From: RBG-16-66-20 sp964564865
Lineage (GTDB): Bacteria; Pseudomonadota; Gammaproteobacteria; Burkholderiales; SG8-39
Assembly: GCA_964564865.1 (NCBI GenBank)
Contig: CAZMDA010000001.1
Location: 1 to 64,000 of the forward strand
Length of the DNA stretch: 64,000 nt
Reading direction: 5' to 3'
The notes under the pieces were generated by a model. It was not told the DNA's origin, did no database searches, and saw only the letters and a list, made by a program, of their open reading frames with translations. Below are positions 29,884-37,710 of the stretch, piece by piece. A program made the position numbers and the translations under genes. The number at the start of each line of letters is the position of its first letter. Positions within the stretch are counted from its first letter, which is position 1.

Positions 29884-31620
29884 ATGGCCGCCCCCGTCGA
29901 CATCAAGGTCCCCGACATCGGCGACTTCAAGGACGTCGAGGTCATCGAGGTCCTGGTCAAGCCCGGCGACACCGTGGCCAAGGAGCAGTCGCTGATCTCG
30001 CTGGAGTCCGACAAGGCGACCATGGAGATCCCGGCGCCGCAGGCCGGCGTGGTGAAGGAGATCAAGCTCAAGGTCGGGGACAAGGTATCCCAGGGGTCCC
30101 TCATCCTGACCATGGAAGAAGCGTCCCCCGCGGTTCCTTCCGACAGGCCTGCTGCTGCGCCCGTTTCAGCGCCACGGTCCGCAGCGCCTAGCCCCGCAGC
30201 GACTTCTCCTGCACAGAGTGTCGAGGGCGGCTTTGAATTTGATGTGCTGGTATTGGGTGCGGGACCCGGCGGGTACTCGGCTGCGTTCAGGGCGGCTGAT
30301 TTGGGACTCAAGACGGTGTTGGTTGAGAGGTATCCGACGTTAGGCGGCGTCTGCCTCAACGTGGGCTGCATCCCCTCCAAGGCCCTGCTGCACACCGCGG
30401 CGGTGATGGACGCGGCGCGCGGGCTCGCGGCGCACGGCGTCAGCTTCGGCGAGCCGAAGGTGGACCTGGCCAAGCTGCGCGAGTTCAAGGGCAAGGTGGT
30501 GGGCAAGCTCACCACCGGGCTTGCCGGGATGGCCAAGGCGCGCAAGGTCACGGTGGTGCAGGGCGTCGGGGCGTTCGTCGACCCGCATACGCTTGAGGTC
30601 GGAGGCAAGAAGATCCGCTTTGCCCAGGCCATCATCGCGGCCGGTTCGCAAGCCTCGAAGCTGCCCTTCCTCCCCGACGACCCGCGCATCGTGGATTCCA
30701 CCGGCGCGCTGGAACTGCGCAGCCAGCCCAAGAAGATGCTGGTCATCGGTGGCGGCATCATCGGCCTGGAGATGGGCACGGTGTATTCGACGCTCGGCAC
30801 GCGGCTGGACGTGGTGGAGATGCTGGACGGGCTGATGCTGGGCGCGGACCGCGACCTGGTATCCGTCTGGCAGAAGTACAACGCCAGGCGCTTTGACCGC
30901 ATCATGCTGAAGACGAAGACCACGAAGGTCGAGGCGAAGAAGGACGGCCTGCACGTCGCCTTCGAGGGCGCCGACCCTGCCGTCTACGACATGATCCTGG
31001 TGTCGGTCGGCCGCGTGCCCAACGGCAGGAAGATCGGCGCCGACAAGGCCGGCGTGAAGGTGGACGAGCGCGGCTTCATCCCGGTGGACTCGCAGATGCG
31101 CACCAACGTGCCGCACATCTTCGCCATCGGCGACATCGCACGTCAACCGATGCTCGCGCACAAGGCGGTGCACGAGGGCCATGTCGCGGCGGAAGCCGCC
31201 TCCGGGAAGAAGTCGCACTTCGACGCCCGCGTCATTCCTTCGGTCGCCTACACCGACCCGGAGATCGCGTGGGTGGGTCTCACCGAGGACGAGGCGAAGA
31301 AGCAGGGCGTGAAGGTGAGCGTGGCCAAGTTCCCCTGGGCTGCCTCCGGGCGCGCCATCGCCAACGCGCGCGACGAGGGCGTCACCAAGCTCCTGTTCGA
31401 TGCGGAAACGCACCGCGTCGTCGGCGGTGGCATCGTCGGCACCGGCGCCGGCGACCTCATCGCCGAGGTCGCGCACGCCATCGAGATGGGCTCGGACGCG
31501 GTGGACATCGGCAAGACCATCCACCCGCATCCCACGGTGTCGGAGTCGGTTGGCTTCGCGGCCGAGGTGTTCGAGGGCACCTGCACCGACCTGCCGCCGC
31601 AGAAGAAGAGATCCGCTTGA
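29884..31620 (+). CDS. lpdA: Dihydrolipoamide dehydrogenase with N-terminal lipoyl domain
   Basis: E3 reoxidises dihydrolipoate using FAD and NAD. The 578-residue protein is about 100 residues longer than plain Lpd because it starts with a lipoyl domain (Lys44 in ESDKATM) and a Pro/Ala linker (about 80-115). FAD binding is at GAGPGG (125-130), the redox disulfide at Cys157/Cys162 in GGVCLNVGCIPSK, and the NAD loop at GGGIIGLEMG. The lipoyl-E3 fusion is known in Neisseria and betaproteobacteria. Codons around the linker and FAD loop (30230-30350) are less GC-biased than elsewhere. Its stop overlaps the rpiA start. Confidence 0.96.
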   Translation: MAAPVDIKVPDIGDFKDVEVIEVLVKPGDTVAKEQSLISLESDKATMEIPAPQAGVVKEIKLKVGDKVSQGSLILTMEEASPAVPSDRPAAAPVSAPRSAAPSPAATSPAQSVEGGFEFDVLVLGAGPGGYSAAFRAADLGLKTVLVERYPTLGGVCLNVGCIPSKALLHTAAVMDAARGLAAHGVSFGEPKVDLAKLREFKGKVVGKLTTGLAGMAKARKVTVVQGVGAFVDPHTLEVGGKKIRFAQAIIAAGSQASKLPFLPDDPRIVDSTGALELRSQPKKMLVIGGGIIGLEMGTVYSTLGTRLDVVEMLDGLMLGADRDLVSVWQKYNARRFDRIMLKTKTTKVEAKKDGLHVAFEGADPAVYDMILVSVGRVPNGRKIGADKAGVKVDERGFIPVDSQMRTNVPHIFAIGDIARQPMLAHKAVHEGHVAAEAASGKKSHFDARVIPSVAYTDPEIAWVGLTEDEAKKQGVKVSVAKFPWAASGRAIANARDEGVTKLLFDAETHRVVGGGIVGTGAGDLIAEVAHAIEMGSDAVDIGKTIHPHPTVSESVGFAAEVFEGTCTDLPPQKKRSA

Positions 31621-32282
31621 GCCAGGACGAGCTCAAGAAACTGGTCGCCGAGGCGGCGCTCAGGCACGTGGTCGAGGACAAGGTGGTCGGCGTCGGCTCC
31701 GGCTCCACGGTGAATCTGTTCATCGACGCGCTCGCCACCATCAAGGGCCGCATTGAGGGCGCGGTCGCGGCCTCGGAAGCCAGCGCGGAGCGCCTGAAGA
31801 AGCACGGCATCCGCGTCTTCGACCTGAACAGCGTGTCCGAGCTGCCGGTGTACGTGGACGGCGCCGACGAGGTCACCGAGCACCTGCACATGGTGAAGGG
31901 CGGCGGCGGCGCGCTGACGCGCGAGAAAATCATCGCCGCGGTCGCGACAAAGTTCGTCTGCATCTGCGACGCCTCGAAGCTGGTGCCGGTGCTGGGCAAG
32001 TTCCCCCTGCCCATCGAAGTGATCCCGATGGCGCGCAGCTACGTCGGGCGCGAGATGCTGAAGCGCAAGGCCCAGCCGGTGCTGCGCAAGGACCTCACCA
32101 CCGACAACGGCAATGTGATCCTCGATTGCCACGGCCTGACGATCCTCGATCCGCCGGCACTGGAGGCGGAGCTGAACAACATCCCCGGCGTGGTCACCAA
32201 CGGCCTGTTCGCGCGCCGCGGCGCGGACGTGCTGCTGCTGGGGGAACCGACCGGGGTGAGGACGATCGGGCCGAAGCGCTGA
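31617..32282 (+). CDS. rpiA: Ribose-5-phosphate isomerase A
   Basis: RpiA interconverts ribose-5-phosphate and ribulose-5-phosphate in the pentose phosphate pathway. The 221-residue product has the phosphate loop GVGSGSTVN, the catalytic segment VDGADEV, KGGGGALTREKI and the C-terminal VVTNGLFARRGADVLL. The start is TTG overlapping the lpdA stop (TTGA); it gives SQDELKKLVAEAAL, the expected first helix, and no ATG or GTG serves. The overlap implies synthesis coupled to the pyruvate dehydrogenase operon. Confidence 0.94.
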   Translation: MSQDELKKLVAEAALRHVVEDKVVGVGSGSTVNLFIDALATIKGRIEGAVAASEASAERLKKHGIRVFDLNSVSELPVYVDGADEVTEHLHMVKGGGGALTREKIIAAVATKFVCICDASKLVPVLGKFPLPIEVIPMARSYVGREMLKRKAQPVLRKDLTTDNGNVILDCHGLTILDPPALEAELNNIPGVVTNGLFARRGADVLLLGEPTGVRTIGPKR

Positions 32283-32292
32283 ACCGGGCCTG

Positions 32293-33099
32293 TCAGCCCT
32301 GCTTCAGGACGTAGTTGAGGACCTCGGCCAGCTGGTTCTTGCTGTAGGGCTTGGTGACATAGCCGTCGGTGCCCAGCGCGAGGCCATTGCGGATGTCGCG
32401 CAGCTCCGCCTTGGCCGTGAGCAGCACGATCGGCAGGGTCGAGAATTCCGGCCGCCCGCGCAGCTGGGCGAGGATGTCGAAGCCGTTGCCGTCGGGCAGC
32501 ATCACGTCGAGCAGCAGCAGATCGGGGCGCGGGTGCTGGCGCAGGTAGCTCGACAGCGCCTTCGCCCGATCGACGGTGTGCACCTGGTAGCCCGACGCCG
32601 TCAGCCGGAGCTCCGCGAGCGCCGCTTGGTCGGGGTCGTCTTCCACCAGCAGGATCACGGTCTCGGCGCGCTTCTTCGCGAGCGGCTTCAGGTTGGCGAT
32701 GCGGTCGCCCGACAGGAAGGAACCCGAGCGCAGCAGCGTTCCACCCGCGATCACCGTGGTCTTCACCAGGCGCTTGCGGTCCTCGTCGGACATCGGTGGC
32801 AGCAGCGGCAGCGCCGCGCCGCTGAAGGTGATCGCATCCAGGTCGCCCGCCTCCCGGGATTCCACCAGCTTCAGTTCCTCGAGCTCGCCCAGCCACTCGT
32901 CGATCAACTGGTCCGGGAAGCGGCGCAGGCGTCCGCGCAGCACGTCAATGTGGCCGCCGACCTCGATCATGGCCAGCAGCCGCCTGTAATCGGAGGGGAA
33001 ATCCACTTCCAGCGGAAAATCGGTCGGACCGACGTCGGCGGAGGACAGGGCTTCCTGTCCGGCGGCGGTGAGGGTGTAGACCAGGGGCTTGTCGGACAT
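32293..33099 (-). CDS. Response regulator with C-terminal receiver domain
   Basis: A 268-residue protein with the receiver at the C-terminus (about residues 145-268). It shows acidic Asp154/155, phosphoacceptor Asp198 in LLLLDVMLPDGNGFD, Thr228 and Lys250 (VTKPYS). The N-terminal 90 residues (VYTLTAAGQEAL..., then a helix-rich part with DEWLGELEELKLVE) look like a winged-helix or a two-helix adaptor fold. That is a prediction by eye. Order is the reverse of usual transcription-factor regulators. No histidine kinase is adjacent. It is the last gene of a minus-strand run after argA and yggX. Confidence 0.82.
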   Translation of the reverse strand: MSDKPLVYTLTAAGQEALSSADVGPTDFPLEVDFPSDYRRLLAMIEVGGHIDVLRGRLRRFPDQLIDEWLGELEELKLVESREAGDLDAITFSGAALPLLPPMSDEDRKRLVKTTVIAGGTLLRSGSFLSGDRIANLKPLAKKRAETVILLVEDDPDQAALAELRLTASGYQVHTVDRAKALSSYLRQHPRPDLLLLDVMLPDGNGFDILAQLRGRPEFSTLPIVLLTAKAELRDIRNGLALGTDGYVTKPYSKNQLAEVLNYVLKQG

Positions 33100-33157
33100 A
33101 GGCTGGAATTCTGCCCCAGTCCGGCGGGGTAGTGTCCGGCCCCTGACGTTCCTTTGC

Positions 33158-33430
33158 CTACTGGGACGGCGGGACGTAGCCCTGCGCCACGTCGGCGCCG
33201 TCGCCGAAGAAGTGCTTCTCCATCTGCTCGGCGAGGTACTTGCGCGCGCGGATGTCGGCAAGGTTCAGCCGGTTCTCGTTCACCAGCATGGTCTGGTGCT
33301 TGAGCCACTGCGCCCAGGCCTCCTTGGACACGTTCTCGTAGATGCGCTGGCCGAGCGGGCCCGGATAGGTCGGGCGGTCGAGCCCCTCGGCCTCGCGGCC
33401 GAGCTTCACGCACTTCACCATTCTCGCCAT
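33158..33430 (-). CDS. yggX: Probable Fe(2+)-trafficking protein YggX
   Basis: A 90-residue protein linked to protection of iron-sulfur clusters from oxidants. The family start MARMVKCVKLGREAEGL (Cys7), PPYP-like TYPGPLGQRIYENVS and the C-terminal RKYLAEQMEKHFFG are all present. The MAR start was chosen over a longer in-frame upstream extension because it matches the conserved N-terminus. It follows argA by 11 bases on the same strand. Confidence 0.94.
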   Translation of the reverse strand: MARMVKCVKLGREAEGLDRPTYPGPLGQRIYENVSKEAWAQWLKHQTMLVNENRLNLADIRARKYLAEQMEKHFFGDGADVAQGYVPPSQ

Positions 33431-33441
33431 CTGATCTGCGC

Positions 33442-34761
33442 CTAGAGTCGTTTCAGGAAAACCTTGGAGCCGCGGCGCCAATTATAGAGGGCCTTGCGCT
33501 CGCCCGGCAGCGCGTCCACGCCCGCCTCGCGGAAGCCCTGGTCGAGGAACCAGTGCTGCGCGCGGGTGGTGAGGGCGAACATCCTGCGGATCTTCCGCGC
33601 CCGGGCGCGCGCCTCGCAGGCGCCGAGCAGGCGCTCGCCGTAGTCGCTGCCGCGGTAGTCGGGCGCGACCGCCAGGCAGGCGAACTCGGCGCTCTTCGAT
33701 TCGGGGTAAGGGTAGAGCGCCGCGCAGCCGACCACCACGCCGTCGTGCACCACCACCTCGAAGTTGCCGATTTCCTGCTCCAGGCGCTCGCGGTTGCGCT
33801 TGACGAGGGTCCCGTCGGCCTCCAGCGGCTCGATCAGGGCGATGATGCCGCCGGCGTCCTCGATGCGCGCCGGGCGCAGCTGCTCCACCGGGTCGGCGGT
33901 GACCATGGTGCCGACGCCGGAGTGGGTGAAGAGCTCGAGCAGCGTGCCGCCGTCGCTGCGGCGGGAAACGATGTGCGCGCGGCCGACGCCGCCGGCAAGC
34001 GCGCGCAGCGCGCAGCGCAGGATGCGCGCCAGGTCCCGCGGCTCCGGATTGGCCTTGAGCAGCGCCTCGGCCTCGCGCGCGGTCATCTCGTGCACCGGCT
34101 CGCCCCTGCGGTTCGCGGGCAGGCGCTCCGACAGCAGCAGCAGCTTGTCGGCCTTGAGCGCGATGGCCACGCTCTCGGCCACGTCTTCCCAGGCAAGGTT
34201 GAACACTTCGCCGGTGGGCGAGTAGCCGATGTGCGGCACCAGGACGATCTCGCCGGTGTCCAGGCGCCGCGCGATGGCGGCGGCCTCCACCTTGCGCACC
34301 GCGCCGGTGAACTGGTAGTCCACGCCGTCCACGACGCCGATCGGGCGCGCGATGAGGTAGTTGCCCGAGCCGACGCGGATGGCGCCGCCCGCCATCGGCG
34401 AATTGGGCAGGCCCTGGGACAGCAGCGCCTCGATCTCCACCCGCAGCACGCCGGCCGCGTGCTTGACCGCGGTGAGCGAGGCCGCGTCGGTGATGCGCAG
34501 CCCCTTGGCGTAGCGCGAACGCAGGCCCTTGGCGCGCAGCTCGGCCTCGATCTGCGTGCGCGCGCCATGCACCAGCACCAGGCGGATGCCCAGCGCCGCG
34601 AGCAGGTTGAGGTCGTGCACGAACTTGGCGAAGCGCGCGCGCTCGGCGACCATCTCGCCGCCAAAGCCGATGACGAAGGTGCGGCCGCGGAACGCGTGGA
34701 CGTAGGGCGCCGCCTGGCGGAACCAGCGGACGAACAACTCGGGGTGCGGAAGGGTGGTCAT
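33442..34761 (-). CDS. argA: Amino-acid N-acetyltransferase (N-acetylglutamate synthase)
   Basis: ArgA makes N-acetylglutamate from glutamate and acetyl-CoA, the first step of arginine synthesis. The 439-residue protein has an amino-acid-kinase-like domain (about 1-290), which binds arginine as feedback inhibitor but lacks kinase activity. The C-terminal GNAT domain (about 295-439) has the acetyl-CoA loop YRGSDYGERLL. Length matches E. coli ArgA (443). It is divergent from a small exported protein gene. Confidence 0.95.
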   Translation of the reverse strand: MTTLPHPELFVRWFRQAAPYVHAFRGRTFVIGFGGEMVAERARFAKFVHDLNLLAALGIRLVLVHGARTQIEAELRAKGLRSRYAKGLRITDAASLTAVKHAAGVLRVEIEALLSQGLPNSPMAGGAIRVGSGNYLIARPIGVVDGVDYQFTGAVRKVEAAAIARRLDTGEIVLVPHIGYSPTGEVFNLAWEDVAESVAIALKADKLLLLSERLPANRRGEPVHEMTAREAEALLKANPEPRDLARILRCALRALAGGVGRAHIVSRRSDGGTLLELFTHSGVGTMVTADPVEQLRPARIEDAGGIIALIEPLEADGTLVKRNRERLEQEIGNFEVVVHDGVVVGCAALYPYPESKSAEFACLAVAPDYRGSDYGERLLGACEARARARKIRRMFALTTRAQHWFLDQGFREAGVDALPGERKALYNWRRGSKVFLKRL

Positions 34762-34874
34762 TGGTCCTTGAATTGATTGGGGATTCTACGGCACCGCCGG
34801 GGTCGGTCAACTGCGGGGTCAACCGCCGGGAACGGGGTGCGTTACTCGGAGTCTGAATCGCAAAGGAGGTCCCG

Positions 34875-35378
34875 ATGCGCCGATTCCTGGTCGTCCCGCT
34901 GCTGTTCGTGTCGTCCCTGGCCACCGTGCCGGCGCAGGCGTCGGAAGACGCCGAGGACTGGCGCCTGTTCGGCAACGTGCTTGCGCTGGTGCAGCAGTTC
35001 GTGCGTGTCGCCGCCGCGGCGCCGGACGCGGAGTCGGCGCAGAAGGGCGTGGATGCGGTGCTGGCAGGCAGGAATGCGGAGGCGAATCGCGCGGCGGCGG
35101 ACGTGCTCTCCGAGGTCCTGCGCGAGCTGCCGGCGGAACAGCGCGGCGCCTTCACGTCCATCGCGCGCGACGTGCTGACCATCGCGCGCCGGGAGCAGAT
35201 GCGCGCGCCGTTGGAGCGGGATCGCGACGAGGCGCTGCGCGCCCGCAAGGAACTGCATGCGATGGGCCTGCGCTACTGGGACGGGCAGCAGTACCAGGAA
35301 GCGGTGAAGCGCGGCGACCGGATCGCCGTCGAACTGTTCCTCGCCGGCAAGGGCCTGCCGCCGGGCGCCGCGCGCTAG
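34875..35378 (+). CDS. Exported hypothetical protein
   Basis: A 167-residue protein I do not recognise. It has a clear signal peptide (about residues 1-22, ending VPAQA) and a strong ribosome site (AAGGAGGT). The mature part is alpha-helical, without Cys. The end, KRGDRIAVELFLAGKGLPPGA, resembles half an ankyrin-type helix pair, which is weak evidence. It ends convergently with rsmE on a shared CTAG. Confidence 0.7.
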   Translation: MRRFLVVPLLFVSSLATVPAQASEDAEDWRLFGNVLALVQQFVRVAAAAPDAESAQKGVDAVLAGRNAEANRAAADVLSEVLRELPAEQRGAFTSIARDVLTIARREQMRAPLERDRDEALRARKELHAMGLRYWDGQQYQEAVKRGDRIAVELFLAGKGLPPGAAR

Positions 35379-36100
35379 AACTCCCCGGCCAGCGCGGCCA
35401 GCACGGCCAGCGCCGCCGGCGCCGCGGTTTCCGTCCTCAGCACCCGGGGGCCCAGCCGCACGGCGGCGAATCCGGCCTTCCCGAACAGCTTCTCCTCGAA
35501 CGCATCGAAGCCGCCCTCCGGGCCGGCCGCCAGCGTCAACGCGGTGGTGTTGGGCGTGACGCAGCTTTTCAGCAGCTGATCACCCTCGGGGCTGAGCAGG
35601 ATGCGCACGCCGTCTCCGGACAGCGAACCGCAGTACGCGGGCACCGCGACCGGCACCCGGACTTCCGGCACGCGATTGCGGCCGCATTGCTCGCAGGCGG
35701 CGATGGCGACGCGGCGCCAGTGCGCGACCTTGGCCGCGGCGCGCTCGGCGTCCAGGCGCACCACGGATTTACCGGCGAGCAGGGGCTGGATGGCGGCGAC
35801 GCCGAGTTCCACCGCCTTCTGGATGGTGAGGTCCATGCGCTCGCCCGAAGAGATCCCCTGCGCGAGCGTCACCCGGAGCCGGGATTCGCGCTCGACCGCG
35901 ACGTGGGCGCCCAGCTCGGCCACCAGCGACCGGCGCTCCTCCCGCACCAGCCGCGCCGGGTACTCCCCGCCGCGGCCGTCGAACAGGACGAATCCCTCGC
36001 CGGGTCGCAGGCGCAGGACCCGGACGTGGCGCGCGATTTCCTCGGGCAGCTCGACGCGCGAGCCGGGTGCCAGCTCGCCCTCGTAGTGGAACCTTGCCAT
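35375..36100 (-). CDS. rsmE: 16S rRNA (uracil-1498-N3)-methyltransferase
   Basis: RsmE methylates U1498 of 16S rRNA with S-adenosylmethionine. The 241-residue protein has an N-terminal PUA-like domain (about 1-70, HYEGELAPGSRVELPEEIARHV) and a SPOUT knot. The knot motifs are LAQGISSGERMDLTIQKAVELGV, AGPEGGFDAFE and LGPRVLRTETA. Length is normal. It follows a small Cys-rich exported protein gene by 26 bases. Confidence 0.95.
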   Translation of the reverse strand: MARFHYEGELAPGSRVELPEEIARHVRVLRLRPGEGFVLFDGRGGEYPARLVREERRSLVAELGAHVAVERESRLRVTLAQGISSGERMDLTIQKAVELGVAAIQPLLAGKSVVRLDAERAAAKVAHWRRVAIAACEQCGRNRVPEVRVPVAVPAYCGSLSGDGVRILLSPEGDQLLKSCVTPNTTALTLAAGPEGGFDAFEEKLFGKAGFAAVRLGPRVLRTETAAPAALAVLAALAGEF

Positions 36101-36126
36101 CGCCGGATTCTCGCACCGGCGCCGGA

Positions 36127-36564
36127 TCAGCGCCGCGCGGCGGATCCGGCAGCCGCCGCCGCGGTCGCGCAGCGCATGCCGTAGGTCGGCAGTTCTTCAG
36201 CCGGGCAGTCGCGGTAGCGGATGCGCGTGCCCGGCGGCAGGTGCCACTGGAACTCCTTCCGGTGCAGCACGACATGCCGCGGCTCGGCGGGAGCATCCCC
36301 TGCGCGGGCCGCCCTTGGGCAGGCAACCTGCTCGGGTGGCGCCGCGGCCGGGTTGTCCGCGCACCAGTAGAGGCTGCGCTGCACGCCGCAGCGGTTGCGG
36401 AACACGATGCGGTACAGCCAGGCGCCGCGGGCGCCGACGGACACGGCCTCGAGATCCGAATCGATGCAGGCCGAGGACTGGGCCGCGGGCGCGATGGCTT
36501 CCGCGTGCGCGGGCGAGGCGAACAGGGCGAGGACGAGGAGGGCGGCGCGCAGCGGCAACGGCAT
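36127..36564 (-). CDS. Exported six-cysteine hypothetical protein
   Basis: A 145-residue protein I do not recognise. A signal peptide (about 1-21, ending AHA) is followed by a mature part with six Cys (33, 59, 68, 82, 120, 132), enough for three disulfides. This suggests a periplasmic or secreted fold. The middle (WLYRIVFRNRCGVQRSLYWC) looks like a beta-sandwich strand pair. The last 15 residues are Ala-rich. Adjacent DUF4189 protein also has six Cys. Confidence 0.65.
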   Translation of the reverse strand: MPLPLRAALLVLALFASPAHAEAIAPAAQSSACIDSDLEAVSVGARGAWLYRIVFRNRCGVQRSLYWCADNPAAAPPEQVACPRAARAGDAPAEPRHVVLHRKEFQWHLPPGTRIRYRDCPAEELPTYGMRCATAAAAAGSAARR

Positions 36565-36662
36565 CGGTCGATGCCACCATAACGGACGAAACCGCGATCC
36601 GTTGCGTCAGGAGGCGTGCAGTTCCGAAATACGAAACAGCGTCCGGGCCGTTTGAAACGGCG

Positions 36663-37040
36663 TCAGCGCGTGCAAACCCAGGCGAGGACGCTGCAGCCGT
36701 CCTGCCCGCAGCGCTTCAGCGCCCGCGTCTCGGCCTCGTCGCGCGTGACGCCGGAGGCGACGGCGGCCTTCGCCGGGCCGTCGGCCAGCGCCGCGCAGCC
36801 GTTCTTGAACTTGTGCACCACCTCGCAGTTGCGGTGGCCGCATTGCCGCAGCGCCTCGACGCTGGCATCGCGCTGGCGCGCAAAGTCGTGGCTCACGCCC
36901 CAGGCGCGCGAGGGCCGGTGGTGCGCGATGGCGCCGAAGCGGTTGGGCGTCGCGGACAGCTTCTTGCCCTCCGCGGCTGCCGCGTGCGGCGGGCCGGACG
37001 CGCAGAGCAGGACGGCCAGGATGAGCGCCGCCCGCGTCAT
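36663..37040 (-). CDS. DUF4189 exported protein
   Basis: A 125-residue protein with a signal peptide (about 1-22) and a DUF4189 domain. It shows FGAIAHHRPSRAWGVSHDF, then two repeats of the pattern alpha helix plus CG...C (Cys67, 72, 82 and 111, 116, 123). The family is usually described as a small Cys-rich secreted domain of unknown function. The ATG chosen gives a complete signal peptide. It starts three bases after the stop of the gene upstream (37043-37687), so the two are likely cotranscribed. Confidence 0.75.
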   Translation of the reverse strand: MTRAALILAVLLCASGPPHAAAAEGKKLSATPNRFGAIAHHRPSRAWGVSHDFARQRDASVEALRQCGHRNCEVVHKFKNGCAALADGPAKAAVASGVTRDEAETRALKRCGQDGCSVLAWVCTR

Positions 37041-37042
37041 GG

Positions 37043-37687
37043 CTAGCGGTAGCGACGGAAGCCGCTGGGCTCGCCCAGCAGCATGCGCGCGAGTTCTTCC
37101 AGCACCGGCTCGTTGACCTCGGCCGCGGGCACGGTGAAGTAATCGGCGCCGAACCGCAGCAGGTTCTTGGCCTCGATGCGCAGCTTGCCCTGGCCGTAGA
37201 GGCCCTTGATCTCGACGTCCGAGCGCACGCGGCAGGGGATGCTGAAGGTGGCCTTGGTGATGGAGCGGCGCTCGTTGAAGTCTTCCTTGACGTCGAACTT
37301 GAGGTTGTACTCGTCCAGCTGCCGGCGCAGCTTCTCGATCGCCGGCGGCAGGTCGCGCACCACGGTCATGTTGGTGGGGCCGGCCCACTTGATGAACAGC
37401 GACACGTAGTCGAACACCTCGCGCCCGCCCTCGCGCCGGGTGCGGTAGTTGACGAAGGATTCCTCGAACTTGAGCCCCTTCATGTCGCCCAGCGCCGGCA
37501 GCGAGAAGGTGGAGGCGTTCTCGGGCTTGATCACCGTGAGCTGCTTGAGCAGCTCGTCCAGGTAGCGGAAGGTCTGGCGCAGCGCCTTGTCCACCTGGTC
37601 GACGTCGGCCTGCCGCAGCTGGTCCTGCGTCAGCTGCTGCGTCTGCAGCGCGTTGGCCTTCTTCTTCAGGTCGTCCAGCAACCCCAC
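37043..37687 (-). CDS. Hypothetical cytoplasmic protein downstream of uxaA
   Basis: A 214-residue protein I do not recognise. It starts at GTG (VGLLDDLKKKANALQ), preceded by AGGGAGGG. The N-terminus is an amphipathic helix. The rest is mixed alpha/beta with a charged middle (RRTRREGGREVFDYVSLF...). No signal peptide, membrane helix or metal motif is seen. It lies 23 bases after uxaA and before the DUF4189 gene, so it may be either the tail of the sugar-acid operon or an unrelated housekeeping gene. Confidence 0.65.
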   Translation of the reverse strand: MGLLDDLKKKANALQTQQLTQDQLRQADVDQVDKALRQTFRYLDELLKQLTVIKPENASTFSLPALGDMKGLKFEESFVNYRTRREGGREVFDYVSLFIKWAGPTNMTVVRDLPPAIEKLRRQLDEYNLKFDVKEDFNERRSITKATFSIPCRVRSDVEIKGLYGQGKLRIEAKNLLRFGADYFTVPAAEVNEPVLEELARMLLGEPSGFRRYR

Positions 37688-37710
37688 GATGGCGCCCTCC
37701 CTGCCGGTGG

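Noticed and set aside
30230..30350. Less GC-rich codons in lpdA as a sign of horizontal transfer
   Set aside because: The patch is short, lies at the linker and start of the FAD domain, and the protein is fully normal on both sides. Drift or a local conversion tract is enough.
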